From positions 1 through 64,000 of the forward strand of contig DAONET010000002.1 in assembly GCA_035403225.1 (NCBI GenBank): a stretch of DNA of 64,000 nucleotides, given 5' to 3'. The notes beneath the pieces are model-generated. The model had not been told where the DNA came from and made no database searches. It saw nothing but the letters and a program-made list of their open reading frames with translations. Positions 23,309 to 33,047 of the stretch are shown piece by piece. Numbering within the stretch: the stretch's first letter is position 1; each line of letters begins with the position of its first letter. The stretch comes from DAIRDK01 sp035403225. Lineage in GTDB: Bacteria; Bacteroidota; Bacteroidia; Bacteroidales; FEN-979. The position numbers and the translations under genes are program-made.

Positions 23309-24664
23309 ATGAACCGAAAAATGATCATCAGTGCAGGAATGCTGTTACTGGCGACAGCAGGGATCATTCCGGCGCAAACATCTTTTACGCTGAAAGGGTG
23401 TCTCGACTATGCCTTCTCCAACAACCGTTCCATTCGGATGGCGGACTATGATCTGGAGATCTCGCAGAAGAAGAAGATCGAGCAGATAGGTAATTATCTG
23501 CCCCAGGTGAACGTTTCGGGTTCCGTTGATGACAACCTGGAACTGGCCAAATACCTGCTTCCTGCCGAGATGATGGGAGGAGAACCGGGAACCTATATAC
23601 CCGTAACGTTCGGGACCAAATATGCCACAACCGGGACCGTGCAGGTGACTCAGAAAATCGTTGATCCTGTTTCATGGCTGAACATCCGGTCATCCGGGAA
23701 ATCCGGGGAACTGTCGGCACAAAATCTGCAGAAAACCCGGGAGGATGTCATTTATAACATCAGCACGGTATATTATCAGACCCTGGTGGTCAAAAAGCAG
23801 GTCGAATTGCTGAAAACCATTCTGCTGGCTTCGGAGGAATCGTTGAAATCGACAGAGCTCCGGTTCCGCAACGGGATGGCGAAACAGATCGATATTGATA
23901 AGTTGCAGGTGAGTTACAACAACACTCTTGCACAGGTACAGCAGACAGACCTGAGATATGCTCAGCTGTTGAACAGTCTTAAGTACAACCTTGGCATGCC
24001 GGTCGACAGCGTCCTGGAGCTGGCCGACACTTCGCTGACGGCTGTCAGTCTCCTGTTCGAAAACCGTCCCGGCCGTCTTCTCCGTGTCAGCGAGATCATC
24101 GATTACCAGATCCGGGAAACCAGCTATTCGCTAACGGAATATGAGAAGAAAAAAGCAGCCGCTGTCTTTTATCCTGTGTTGTCGTTTTACGGTAACTACG
24201 GCTACAATGCCTGGCGGCAGGAGTTCAATTTTTTCGATCCGGATAAAGAATGGTACAACAGTTCCGCCATTGGTCTGAGACTCACTATCCCGGTTTTCGA
24301 CGGGCTTCAGCGCTCTTCACGCCTTTCGCAGTCGAAGCTGAACCTGGAAAAGGCCAGGGAAAACCTTTGGCAGACGGAGCAATACATTAAGGTCAATGCA
24401 TCGAACTATAACATGCGTTACCTGAACGCGATGGAGAACATCAACCACGAACGCGAAAACCTCAAGCTGGCTGAAAGCGTATACCGGAACACACAGTTGG
24501 AACTCCGGCAGGGAGCGGGATCAACACTCGACCTGATCCAGGCCGAAAGTTCGTATGTCCAGGCCCAGAACAACTACTTCAGCAAGCTGCTTGATCTGTA
24601 CGTGGCCCGTCTTGATCTGGAGCGGGCTTCAGGGACTTTATCTTCCTTTATTCAACAATTGTAA
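23309..24664 (+). CDS. TolC-family outer-membrane efflux channel
   Basis: 451 residues with a signal peptide (1-22, ending IIPAQ). The outer membrane factor fold is shown by two long alpha-helical hairpin repeats; the motif before the second repeat (AAAVFYPVLSFYGNYGYN) and the final helix (NTQLELRQGAGSTLDLIQAESSY split across the window of the helix) are typical. It forms the outer-membrane exit duct for the RND pump encoded immediately downstream (11 bp gap to the adaptor). Confidence 0.92.
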   Translation: MNRKMIISAGMLLLATAGIIPAQTSFTLKGCLDYAFSNNRSIRMADYDLEISQKKKIEQIGNYLPQVNVSGSVDDNLELAKYLLPAEMMGGEPGTYIPVTFGTKYATTGTVQVTQKIVDPVSWLNIRSSGKSGELSAQNLQKTREDVIYNISTVYYQTLVVKKQVELLKTILLASEESLKSTELRFRNGMAKQIDIDKLQVSYNNTLAQVQQTDLRYAQLLNSLKYNLGMPVDSVLELADTSLTAVSLLFENRPGRLLRVSEIIDYQIRETSYSLTEYEKKKAAAVFYPVLSFYGNYGYNAWRQEFNFFDPDKEWYNSSAIGLRLTIPVFDGLQRSSRLSQSKLNLEKARENLWQTEQYIKVNASNYNMRYLNAMENINHERENLKLAESVYRNTQLELRQGAGSTLDLIQAESSYVQAQNNYFSKLLDLYVARLDLERASGTLSSFIQQL

Positions 24665-24675
24665 TAACTCATGAG

Positions 24676-25731
24676 ATGAAAAAAAATATCATCCTTTTCA
24701 CTGTCATCACGGCGATCCTGGCGCTGATCGTCGTACGCCTGATCAGCAATCACGATCAAATTGAAGCCCGGAAGACGGAAAAAACCGATCTCGATTATGT
24801 CACTGTAAGTGTCAGCCCGGTCACGAGCATGAAACTGGATAACAGCCTGCGCCTGGTAGGATCCATGGATGCCTGGGCGGAAGTGAATGTTCCGGCTGAG
24901 GCAGGAGGCCGGCTCACGCTGGTGGATGCCGAACCCGGCCAGGTGAAACAACAAGGCAGTGTGATCGCTACCACCGATGATCAATTGAAACAACTGGCTG
25001 TCCGGCAGGCTCAACTCTCGGTCGATAAGTTGCAGAAAGATCTGGTCAGGAGCAAGAATCTGTTTGACGGAGGCACGCTGACCGAGCAACAACTGGAGCA
25101 AGCCCGTAACTCTTATGATGAGGCGGTGATCCGGCTGGAACAGGCCCGGAAACAGCTGTCCGACGCCACTGTCCGGGCGCCATTGTCGGGCACCGTCACG
25201 AAAAAGTACGTAGAACAGGGAGAATACATCAATACCGGCAGTCCGGTGGTGACCATGGTAGATATTTCCCGGTTAAGAATAAAAATGAACGTATCCGAAT
25301 CGGATGTGTATATGCTGAAAAGAGGAGATAAAGCCATCATCACTACCGATGTTTATCCCGGTGTTTCATTTGAAGGGACCATCAGCTTTATCAGTTCCAA
25401 AGGAGACGAGGCGCACAACTACCCGGTGGAGATCGTCATTTCCAACAACACGATTCACCCTTTGAAATCGGGCACTTTTGCCAAGGTAGAGATACGGTTC
25501 CCGGCAACCGTTCCCGCTTTATACATTCCCCGGGAAGCCTTGCAAGGTAGCATCAACGATGCGAAGGTGTATGTAGCCGAAAACGGGAAGGCTCTGCTGA
25601 AAAATATCGTCGTCACGGATGCTACCGATCAATACCTCCGCGTGATCTCAGGCCTGGTCGAAGGAGAACAAGTGATCGTGACGGGGCAGGTAAACCTCTC
25701 CGACGGCAAATCCATAAAGATCATCAAGTAA
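24676..25731 (+). CDS. RND efflux periplasmic adaptor (MFP)
   Basis: A 351-residue membrane fusion protein. One N-terminal membrane segment (5-23) without an obvious lipobox Cys, then the biotinyl-lipoyl halves (AEVNVPAEAGGRLTLVDAE and VRAPLSGTVTKKYVEQGE), a short coiled-coil hairpin (95-150), and a beta-barrel plus membrane-proximal domain (PREALQGSINDAKVYVAENG). It links the inner-membrane RND pump to the TolC-like channel. 11-bp gaps on both sides show tight coupling. Confidence 0.93.
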   Translation: MKKNIILFTVITAILALIVVRLISNHDQIEARKTEKTDLDYVTVSVSPVTSMKLDNSLRLVGSMDAWAEVNVPAEAGGRLTLVDAEPGQVKQQGSVIATTDDQLKQLAVRQAQLSVDKLQKDLVRSKNLFDGGTLTEQQLEQARNSYDEAVIRLEQARKQLSDATVRAPLSGTVTKKYVEQGEYINTGSPVVTMVDISRLRIKMNVSESDVYMLKRGDKAIITTDVYPGVSFEGTISFISSKGDEAHNYPVEIVISNNTIHPLKSGTFAKVEIRFPATVPALYIPREALQGSINDAKVYVAENGKALLKNIVVTDATDQYLRVISGLVEGEQVIVTGQVNLSDGKSIKIIK

Positions 25732-25742
25732 ACCGCAGCCTT

Positions 25743-28700
25743 ATGTCACTAACCGAACTTGCCATCAAGAGGCCGACACTGGTTGTCGTCATTTTTTCCG
25801 TGCTGACCATCCTCGGGATCTCGTCGTATACCTTACTGAACTACGCGCTGATCCCCAGCATGAATTTCCTGAGTCTGAGTATTATTACTCCTTATCCGGG
25901 CGCCTCTGCGAACGAAATTGAAACCACGGTCACCCGAAAGTTGGAAGACGCTCTCTCCACCCTGGAAAATGTGAAAGACATGCGATCGACATCGCAGGAA
26001 GGAGTATCGGTCATTTCCATCGAACTGGAACCCAACAGCGATGTGAATGTGGCGTTGCAGGATGCACAGCGTAAGATCAATGCCGCCCTGTCGTCACTTC
26101 CTTCCGGTGTGAAGTCACCTTCTATCTATAAAAATTCTTCGGATGAGATACCGGTTATGCAACTGGGGGTTACTTCCGGCAAGTTATCACCTCCAGAGCT
26201 GTATCAACTCGCGGAGGATGAGATCAAACCCATGATCTCGAAGTTGAAAGGGGTTGGTCAGGTGACGCTGGTCGGCGGCAGTGCACGGGAGATCAGAATC
26301 AATATTAATAAAGAGAAACTTACCGCTTACCATGTCTCTATCCAGTCGGTCTGGCAAGCCATCGGAAGTGCAAATCTTGAGATGCCGACCGGGAACATTG
26401 AAAACGACACCCGTCAATATACGGTCCGTTTACTGGGGAAGGTCACCTCGCTCGACGACCTGCGGAACATCACGGTAGCGAGGGTTTCTCCGGGGAGCAG
26501 CATCAGGTTGAGAGATGTAGCGGACGTTACCGATGGCGTGGCCGAACAAACCGCCCTGAGCCGGATCAATGGTGAGACATCTGTCGGCATCGTCGTCCAG
26601 AAGCAATCCGATGCCAATACCGTGGATGTCTGCAATAAAGTCAAGGCAGAGCTTGCCTCGCTTGAGCAACAATACAGCGCCGACAAGTTGAAATTCAGCA
26701 TGGCCTCCGACAGTTCGGTATACACGCTCGAATCGGCCAATGGCGTCATGGAAGACCTGATGCTGGCTATCCTGCTGGTATCCCTGGTGATGTTCGTCTT
26801 CCTCCACAGTCTCCGTAATTCATTCATTGTACTGGTCTCCATTCCGACCTCGATCATTTCGGTATTTTTGGCCATGTACATCTTCGACTTCTCGCTGAAC
26901 CTGCTCACCCTGATGGGTCTTTCGCTGGCGATCGGGATCCTGGTAGATGACTCCATCGTCGTCCTGGAGAATATCTACCGGCACATGCAGATGAAAAAAG
27001 ATAAGCGGACAGCCGCGCTGGAGGGACGAAACGAGATCGGTTTTACGGCCATCGCAATCACCACGGTGGATGTGGTGGTGTTTCTTCCTCTGGCTCTGGT
27101 GACAGGAATAATTGGCAACATGTTGCGAGAATTTTCACTGGTGGTAGTATTTACTACCCTGATGAGCCTTTTTGTTTCTTTCACGATCACCCCGGTGTTG
27201 GCTTCCCGGTTCGGGAAGCTGCAACAGCTGACCAATGGCACCCTGATGGGGAGATTCTCTAACGCTGTCGAAAATGCTTTTCATCGACTCTCTGCCTGGT
27301 ACGAGAATATCCTGAGGTGGGGTTTATCACACCGGAAAAGCGTATACTTCATTACCACCCTGCTTATCGTGTTATCTCTTTCCCTGTTCCCGATGGGATT
27401 CATCGGCATGTCGATGATGAACGACGGCGACCAAAGCGAATTTATCATTGACCTGGAAGGCGAACCACAGAACACGATCTATCAGACTTCGCAACTGACT
27501 TCGAAAGTAGAAGCGTTGCTGATGAAGAAACCCGAAGTGCAAAAGGTCTTTTCGAACATCGGATTCACCAGTTCTGCTTCCGGCATCTCAGGCAGTGAAA
27601 AAAACAAGGCACAGATAACCGTGTCACTGGTCCCCATTGAACAGCGGACGATCTCGACAGAGAAGTTTGCCGCCGCCATCAAAAAAGAGGTACTTCAAAT
27701 CCCGGGATTGAAAGTGACGGCCACGCCCACCACCATTTCGCAAAGTTCCTCCAACTTTCCCATCCAGGTTCTGCTCCGGGGTCCTGATGTAAACCAGCTC
27801 TTCAAAGTAGGCGACAGCGTCATGAAGATCATGGAAAAAGTGCCCGGGACCACGGATGTCAGGTTATCCGTAGAAAAAAAGAAACCCGAAATCCATATCA
27901 GTCTTGACCGGGAAAAAATGGCTCAGCTGGGAGTGAATGTACAGCAGGTCGCCAGGTTGATGAACCTCTCCTTCGCCGGCAATCACGATCTTCAATATTC
28001 GGAAGGAGGAACGGATTATGATATTAACGTGATGCTGGATCGTTTTAACCGTGAAAAGATCAATGATATCGGTTCTCTGACCATTTTGAATGACAAAGGG
28101 CAGTTGGTGGAGTTGAAAGACTTTGCCGCCATCTCCCAGTCACTCGGTCCGAACAAGCTTGAACGGTACGACCGGATTTCCTCACTGACCGTGAAATGTG
28201 CAGTGTATGGCAGGCCGCTGGGGACGGTGGGAACAGAAGTCAGGCAGGCCGTATCTCAAAAGATCCGTCCAGATGGGTTTACGATCGATTACAAAGGTCA
28301 AATGGAACGGATGTCGGATGCCTTCACCAGCCTTTTTACGGCCATGGCAGCGGCCCTGATTTTCGTCTACCTGGTGATGGTGGCCTTATACAACTCCTAT
28401 CTCTACCCGTTCGTGGTTCTGTTCTCCATACCTGTAGCGGTGATCGGGGCTTTCCTCGCGCTGGCGCTTTCAGGAGAACCGGTCACCGTGTTCACCATGA
28501 TCGGGATGATCATGCTCATCGGACTGGTGGCTAAAAATGCCATTTTGCTCGTTGACTTCACCAATAAGCTGAGGGCCGAAGGAAAGAGTGTGAAAGATGC
28601 CCTGGTAGCCGCGGGAAAAGAACGGTTACGCCCCATCCTGATGACCACCTTCTCCATGGTCTTCGGCATGCTCCCCATGGCCCTGTCCTCCGGAGCCAGT

Positions 28701-28844
28701 GCCGAGATGAAGAATGGACTGGCATGGGTCATCATCGGAGGACTGACCAGCTCCCTCCTGCTTACCCTGGTACTGGTACCTTCCGTCTACCTCACCATGG
28801 AAAGATGGAAGGAGAACGTGAGAAAGGTTTTTTCGAAGAAGTAA
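25743..28844 (+). CDS. RND multidrug-type efflux transporter (AcrB/HAE-1 family)
   Basis: A 1033-residue, 12-TM proton-driven pump of normal length. Seen are the N-terminal helix (LAIKRPTLVVVIFSVL), the TM4 proton-relay region (LSLAIGILVDDSIVVLENI), the ITTVDVVVFLPLALVTG motif, and the repeat in the second half (GLVAKNAILLVDF). Large periplasmic porter and docking domains lie between TM1-2 and TM7-8. It exports drugs, bile salts or other amphiphiles through the adaptor and TolC-like partner encoded just upstream. It is the last gene of the marR operon; substrate cannot be read from sequence. Confidence 0.95.
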   Translation: MSLTELAIKRPTLVVVIFSVLTILGISSYTLLNYALIPSMNFLSLSIITPYPGASANEIETTVTRKLEDALSTLENVKDMRSTSQEGVSVISIELEPNSDVNVALQDAQRKINAALSSLPSGVKSPSIYKNSSDEIPVMQLGVTSGKLSPPELYQLAEDEIKPMISKLKGVGQVTLVGGSAREIRININKEKLTAYHVSIQSVWQAIGSANLEMPTGNIENDTRQYTVRLLGKVTSLDDLRNITVARVSPGSSIRLRDVADVTDGVAEQTALSRINGETSVGIVVQKQSDANTVDVCNKVKAELASLEQQYSADKLKFSMASDSSVYTLESANGVMEDLMLAILLVSLVMFVFLHSLRNSFIVLVSIPTSIISVFLAMYIFDFSLNLLTLMGLSLAIGILVDDSIVVLENIYRHMQMKKDKRTAALEGRNEIGFTAIAITTVDVVVFLPLALVTGIIGNMLREFSLVVVFTTLMSLFVSFTITPVLASRFGKLQQLTNGTLMGRFSNAVENAFHRLSAWYENILRWGLSHRKSVYFITTLLIVLSLSLFPMGFIGMSMMNDGDQSEFIIDLEGEPQNTIYQTSQLTSKVEALLMKKPEVQKVFSNIGFTSSASGISGSEKNKAQITVSLVPIEQRTISTEKFAAAIKKEVLQIPGLKVTATPTTISQSSSNFPIQVLLRGPDVNQLFKVGDSVMKIMEKVPGTTDVRLSVEKKKPEIHISLDREKMAQLGVNVQQVARLMNLSFAGNHDLQYSEGGTDYDINVMLDRFNREKINDIGSLTILNDKGQLVELKDFAAISQSLGPNKLERYDRISSLTVKCAVYGRPLGTVGTEVRQAVSQKIRPDGFTIDYKGQMERMSDAFTSLFTAMAAALIFVYLVMVALYNSYLYPFVVLFSIPVAVIGAFLALALSGEPVTVFTMIGMIMLIGLVAKNAILLVDFTNKLRAEGKSVKDALVAAGKERLRPILMTTFSMVFGMLPMALSSGASAEMKNGLAWVIIGGLTSSLLLTLVLVPSVYLTMERWKENVRKVFSKK

Positions 28845-28931
28845 ACGAAAGCTGCCATAATCCGGTAACGATTCGGCATTTTACCTGATTTCCTGACCTC
28901 TGAGGAAAACGAACAAATTAAAATATTTGTT

Positions 28932-28939
28932 TACATTTG
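28932..28939 (+). promoter_or_regulatory. -7 box for the third T9SS gene
   Basis: TACATTTG, full match, 77 bp before the ATG chosen at 29017. Confidence 0.35.
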
Positions 28940-29016
28940 TCTAGTTTTTGGATAAGAACTATCGAATAGGCACACGCTATTTAGGACGGAATACGGAAGG
29001 GAAATTACTACTTGTA

Positions 29017-30420
29017 ATGCGATTAAAATCTATCTTTTTTATACTTTTTGGGTTCATTATTGTCCATGGTCAGTCGCAGAAGATGCCGGCCAGGGATGTT
29101 TTGGTCAGTGATTCACTCAGCCAGATCAGTGATACAGAATTTGATCCTTACGGGAAGCGGATGTGTTGGCAGACAACAGATGATAATTCTCTTTGGATCT
29201 GTCATTTAGATACTACTACCTGGGGTCTGGTTATTCCTGACGGAAAAGAAATTCAGGTTGATACCGGGCTTACTCCCTTAGGTTCCACCTCGAATGCAGC
29301 CGAGTGGGGATATGATATCAACGGCACTTATCTGGTATACAATAAAAGCATCCTCAAGAAGAAATACATTGCCATCGCTGCCGAATCGTCAATCGGGACC
29401 TGGTCGAACTTTACGATGTTGGATGCCGCTTACCGTATCAACCCTCACGCCTCTCAGAATCCCAACGACTCCGTGATGGCATTTCATTACATCTCCAGCA
29501 TCATTGACTGGAAAACCAAGTACAAATTTATCGACCACCCCGACTGGGAAAGGGCTGTCTGGGGCTTCACCGATGCCCATTGGACACAGGGTGAACAAAT
29601 GCTTACAGGTATTTTTTCTTTCACCAACCAGGTAGGCTTGTTTGATCCTCCCGAGCGGAAATGCCCTATGCAATTGACTTTCGATGATAAAGACGCGTAC
29701 ACAAAACCATTTATGTGGCATGCTCCGGAGCACAATAATGCGCGCATGTTCTTTGCCATAGCCAACGGGAACGAGATGCGCGTTTTCAAAGAGACGTATC
29801 CACAGAGTGACTCTTTTGCCTTGTACATGTCATTCCCCTCTCCCTCCTCCAATCCTTTCTTTACCCGGTTTGCTTCGCCGGAACCGGTGGTATATAACGG
29901 ACAATCTTATGCGTTGTTTATGGCTTCGTCTTCTCCGTACGAAACAGATTGTGTTCCGGCCGAGATCTGGATCGCCAAACTCGATAGTGTTAATCCTGTT
30001 TTCACGATCGTTTCTGATTCATCCAGAAGCATCCGGACCGATCCCGAATCTTTTCCCACGAACGATCAACTGCTGGTCTATTACACAGAAGTAGTCGATT
30101 CCATTGCACCCTATGTAGTATACCGTGTCCATAAATGTGAAACAGGGATTCTGGGGTCGGGAGTTCCTACCGGCGAGAAGGAAAAATCCAACATCCCGGT
30201 TCCGGATCTGACGGTTTTCCCCAACCCGTTCCACGACCGGCTGTACCTTCGCCATTCAACGGGCAGCGAACGATACCGGCTGACCGATCAGCTGGGAAGA
30301 ACTGTCTGGGAAGGCACTGATCTTTCTCATCAGAATTTTCATGCCCTGAAACAAGGAATTTACTTCCTTCAAATACAATCGGGACGAACCTGCCGTTCCA
30401 TCACGGTTTCGAAACAATAA
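29017..30420 (+). CDS. T9SS-sorted secreted protein of unknown function
   Basis: 467 residues from ATG 29017, which begins a clean signal peptide (MRLKSIFFILFGFIIVHGQS); an in-frame TTG at 28948 would put 23 odd residues in front. The body has blade-like repeats (EFDPYGKRMCWQT, SVNPVFTIVSDSSRS) resembling TolB/PD40-type propellers, but I cannot assign a family. The last ~70 residues are a T9SS type A sorting domain (TVFPNPFHDRLYL, LKQGIYFLQIQSG). It is expected on the cell surface or released. It converges with the MBL-fold gene, 9 bp apart. Confidence 0.75.
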   Translation: MRLKSIFFILFGFIIVHGQSQKMPARDVLVSDSLSQISDTEFDPYGKRMCWQTTDDNSLWICHLDTTTWGLVIPDGKEIQVDTGLTPLGSTSNAAEWGYDINGTYLVYNKSILKKKYIAIAAESSIGTWSNFTMLDAAYRINPHASQNPNDSVMAFHYISSIIDWKTKYKFIDHPDWERAVWGFTDAHWTQGEQMLTGIFSFTNQVGLFDPPERKCPMQLTFDDKDAYTKPFMWHAPEHNNARMFFAIANGNEMRVFKETYPQSDSFALYMSFPSPSSNPFFTRFASPEPVVYNGQSYALFMASSSPYETDCVPAEIWIAKLDSVNPVFTIVSDSSRSIRTDPESFPTNDQLLVYYTEVVDSIAPYVVYRVHKCETGILGSGVPTGEKEKSNIPVPDLTVFPNPFHDRLYLRHSTGSERYRLTDQLGRTVWEGTDLSHQNFHALKQGIYFLQIQSGRTCRSITVSKQ

Positions 30421-30429
30421 ACAAGCGAT

Positions 30430-31194
30430 TTATTGAATGCGGAAGACTTCCGATTCTTTATACCGGGAAGCAACAACTACGCGAGTGCCGTTAGCATGGG
30501 GCTCAAAGAGACCGGAAGCAATCTGCGGGGTGTTGTTGTGAGCCGAAAGGTGTGAAAGCAGCAACAGTTTCAGGGAAGGGGCGCGATGGTGAAGAAAGAG
30601 TTCCAGCGCCTGGTCGTTGGAGAGATGTCCCACATCGCTACGGATACGTTTTTTCAGGTAGAACGGGTAATTGCCCTTTTCCAGCATGGTTTCATCGTAA
30701 TTGGCTTCCAGGAAGGCAGCGTGGCACTGGCTGAAACGATCAATCAAATTCTTGCAGGGAGTTCCAATGTCGGTGAAGACTCCGGCTGTGATACCGTCGC
30801 AGGTCACGGTGAAGCTGTGCGGGTCGTTCCCATCATGGTGTTTGTGGAACGGAAATACGGAGAGCCTTCCAAATGATAGCGGTTCATCAGCCGTGAAAGA
30901 ACGGACAAGCTCCGGACTGAGGGACAGTCTGGTATTCGCGAGAGTAGCAGGAGTGATATACACAGGGATGCCGTGTTTTCTGGAAATGACGCTCACTCCC
31001 CGGATATGATCGCTGTGTTCGTGTGAAATGAAGATGCCCCGAACCCGATCGAGGGACAACCCGAGGTGCGCCATCCGGTTTTCCGTTTCACGACAGGAGA
31101 TCCCGGCATCAATAAGCACGGCATCGTGTTCGTTGCCGATATAATAACAATTACCGTTGCTGCCTGAGTTGATGGAAGAGATGCAGAGTGACAT
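30430..31194 (-). CDS. MBL-fold metallohydrolase (YycJ/WalJ-like)
   Basis: 254 residues with the metallo-beta-lactamase motif SHEHSDHIRG: H58, H60, D62 and H63 bind the two metals; further ligands lie in TDIGTP and LSHLSAHNN. The short form with an N-terminal SINSGSNGNCYYIG matches the YycJ/WalJ group, which contains 5'-exonuclease-like cytoplasmic enzymes. No signal peptide. The hydG transcript ends 91 bp upstream at a hairpin, so this gene is likely a separate unit. Confidence 0.88.
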   Translation of the reverse strand: MSLCISSINSGSNGNCYYIGNEHDAVLIDAGISCRETENRMAHLGLSLDRVRGIFISHEHSDHIRGVSVISRKHGIPVYITPATLANTRLSLSPELVRSFTADEPLSFGRLSVFPFHKHHDGNDPHSFTVTCDGITAGVFTDIGTPCKNLIDRFSQCHAAFLEANYDETMLEKGNYPFYLKKRIRSDVGHLSNDQALELFLHHRAPSLKLLLLSHLSAHNNTPQIASGLFEPHANGTRVVVASRYKESEVFRIQ

Positions 31195-31215
31195 GACCGC
31201 AAAGGTCGGAAAAAA

Positions 31216-31270
31216 CAGTTAAAAAAACTTTTGAAAAGTGGAGAGGTAAAGAGTATCGTCTCTCTACCTC
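31216..31270 (-). terminator. Hairpin terminator after hydG
   Basis: On the minus-strand RNA, GAGGUA-G-AGAG pairs with CUCU-U-UACCUC (31270-31243) using one G.U wobble, giving 11 pairs with a 6-nt loop. A U-rich run follows after a short spacer (31218-31237), itself with a small ACUUUU/AAAAGU arm. The wobble makes the hairpin fit the minus strand better than the plus. Confidence 0.6.
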
Positions 31271-31285
31271 ACCACCGGTCACGGA

Positions 31286-32692
31286 TCAGAAATAAATATC
31301 TCTCTGTCCTTCCCCTATGGATTCAAGGTTAGTGTTAATCTTCGATTTCAGGGTGGTGTTTTCCACTTCACCAACGAGATGGTCAATTGCTTTCAGCCCT
31401 TGTTCCTTCGTTTCGGGGGAAGCGAAGTCTTCCAGATACTCTTTAAAAGTAAATAAGGCATTGGGCATGCAATACTGTTTTATCAATCCGGGTTTAGCCA
31501 GGTCCATGAAGTCCTGTCCCACCCTGCCTTTGCGGTAACATCCGGTACAGAATGAAGGGATAAATCCTTCGTTTGCGAGGGTATAGATCATCTGATCGAG
31601 GGTACGGTGGTCGCCCAGGGTGAACTGGCTTCCCGTTCCTTCTTCTTCATGTGTATAGGATCCCGGGTTGGTGCGTGATCCGGCCGAGATCTGACTGACG
31701 CCGTAATGGATCAATTCGGTCCGCATGGCATCGTTTTCTCGGGTACTCAGGATGATGCCGGTATAAGGCAGTGCAATACGGATAATCGCTACCAACTTTT
31801 TGAAATCATTGTCGCTGACCTTTGAAGGTATCTGATCGGCATTGGGAGCGCCGACGGCAGGTTCGATACGAGGTACGGAGACCGTATGCGGGCCACAACC
31901 AAAAGCTGTCTCCAGATGATGTGCATGTTCCATCATCGCCAGGACCTCAAACCGGTAATCGATCAGTCCCAGCAGGGCACCGATACCTACGTCGTTAATG
32001 CCGCCCTCCATGGCGCGGTCCATCACCGTCAGGCGGTATTCATAATTGCCTTTTTGGGTATCAGCCGGGTGAAAGTTCTTGTAGAGCACGGGATCGTATG
32101 TCTCCTGGAAGCATACGTATGTTCCGATCTTTTCCGCTTTCAGTCGGGCGAAGTCTTCGACCTCCATGGGAGCCAGTTCAACATTGATCCGGCGGATATA
32201 ATCCCTGCCTCCGTTTTCCCTGGCGGCATAGGTAGTACGAATGGCTTCCACCATATAATCGGTGTTGTTCCGGGAGCTTTCACCGCAGATCAGCAGTACC
32301 CGTTTATGCCCTTCGCGAAGCAGGGTCTTTGTTTCTTCGGCAATCTCATCCATGGTCAGCACCTTGCGTTTGATGAGTTTGTTATCGCGACGGAAAGAGC
32401 AGTAAGTGCAGTTGTTGATGCATACGTTCCCGGTATAAATGGGTGCGAATAACACCAGCCTTTTCCCATAGATCTCTTCCTTGACGCTACGCGCCGTGTC
32501 CATGATCATCCTGATCACTGCAGGATCTTCCACCCGAAGCAGTGTGGCCACCTCTTCCAGGTTAAGACCTTTCAGTTTTAATGCTTTATTCAGGATCGTG
32601 TTGACTTCTGAAACTTCCGGGATGTTTCCTTCTATTAAGGAATAGAGTTTATCCCTGTCGATGAATACTTTGTTCCTCTCGCTCTTGTTCAT
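31286..32692 (-). CDS. hydG: [FeFe]-hydrogenase maturase HydG (radical SAM tyrosine lyase)
   Basis: A 468-residue radical SAM enzyme. The SAM cluster motif CX3CX2C is C91-INN-C95-TY-C98, and the HydG-specific C-terminal CX2CX22C is C382, C385 and C408, which holds the auxiliary cluster that builds the Fe(CO)(CN) synthon. It cleaves tyrosine to p-cresol, CO and CN- for the H-cluster. All key Cys are present and length is normal. The TM1266-type gene overlaps its 5' end by 44 bp. HydE, HydF and the hydrogenase are not in the window and must be elsewhere if the system works. Confidence 0.95.
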   Translation of the reverse strand: MNKSERNKVFIDRDKLYSLIEGNIPEVSEVNTILNKALKLKGLNLEEVATLLRVEDPAVIRMIMDTARSVKEEIYGKRLVLFAPIYTGNVCINNCTYCSFRRDNKLIKRKVLTMDEIAEETKTLLREGHKRVLLICGESSRNNTDYMVEAIRTTYAARENGGRDYIRRINVELAPMEVEDFARLKAEKIGTYVCFQETYDPVLYKNFHPADTQKGNYEYRLTVMDRAMEGGINDVGIGALLGLIDYRFEVLAMMEHAHHLETAFGCGPHTVSVPRIEPAVGAPNADQIPSKVSDNDFKKLVAIIRIALPYTGIILSTRENDAMRTELIHYGVSQISAGSRTNPGSYTHEEEGTGSQFTLGDHRTLDQMIYTLANEGFIPSFCTGCYRKGRVGQDFMDLAKPGLIKQYCMPNALFTFKEYLEDFASPETKEQGLKAIDHLVGEVENTTLKSKINTNLESIGEGQRDIYF

Positions 32693-32951
32693 GATTTTTC
32701 TCCTCTTTGTATTTGGTCAAAATAGATTTTACTTCGACGTCTTTTAAACGTCCGATCTTTCCGGTAAGAGCGCTGATCATCTCGGTAGTTCCTTCGATGA
32801 CAAGAGAAATAACATGAATATTGCGATGGTGAATGGGTAATCCCTGGCGGGCCAGAATGATACTACTATATTCGGATAGCAGGGAATTGACGGCAGGGAC
32901 GGAGGCGGTGCCCTGGATCAGGATCGTAATGGTTCCAATTCTCTTTTCCAT
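32649..32951 (-). CDS. TM1266-type putative regulator of the iron-only hydrogenase system
   Basis: 100 residues from ATG 32951, which follows an AAAAGAG ribosome-binding site; an earlier ATG would add 11 residues. The ferredoxin-like (ACT/NikR C-domain-like) pattern is seen: RIGTITILIQGTASVPAVNS, then IHVISLVIEGTTEMISALTGKIGRL. This family is usually found beside hydrogenase maturases and is called a putative regulator; no DNA-binding domain is visible, so ligand sensing is a guess. The basic/acidic tail (KEEKNHEQEREE) is encoded in the 44-bp overlap with hydG. Confidence 0.85.
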   Translation of the reverse strand: MEKRIGTITILIQGTASVPAVNSLLSEYSSIILARQGLPIHHRNIHVISLVIEGTTEMISALTGKIGRLKDVEVKSILTKYKEEKNHEQEREEQSIHRQG

Positions 32952-33029
32952 CAGATGCTCTTTTGGATCAGATTGATGTTTCAATTCAATATGGACAAAC
33001 GTTGAAAAAGTAGTTACCGTTTCGCAGAA

Positions 33030-33042
33030 TTGTCCGGAACAA
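33030..33042. promoter_or_regulatory. TTGT-N5-ACAA palindrome at the hyd transcription start
   Basis: TTGTCCGGAACAA overlaps the expected start site of the hydG transcript. Rex and related redox regulators bind TTGT...ACAA sites, but the spacing here is shorter than a standard Rex box, so this is only a candidate operator. Confidence 0.25.
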
Positions 33043-33047
33043 ATGTA
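33040..33047 (-). promoter_or_regulatory. -7 box of the TM1266-hydG operon
   Basis: Minus strand TACATTTG, full match, about 88 bp before ATG 32951. Confidence 0.45.
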
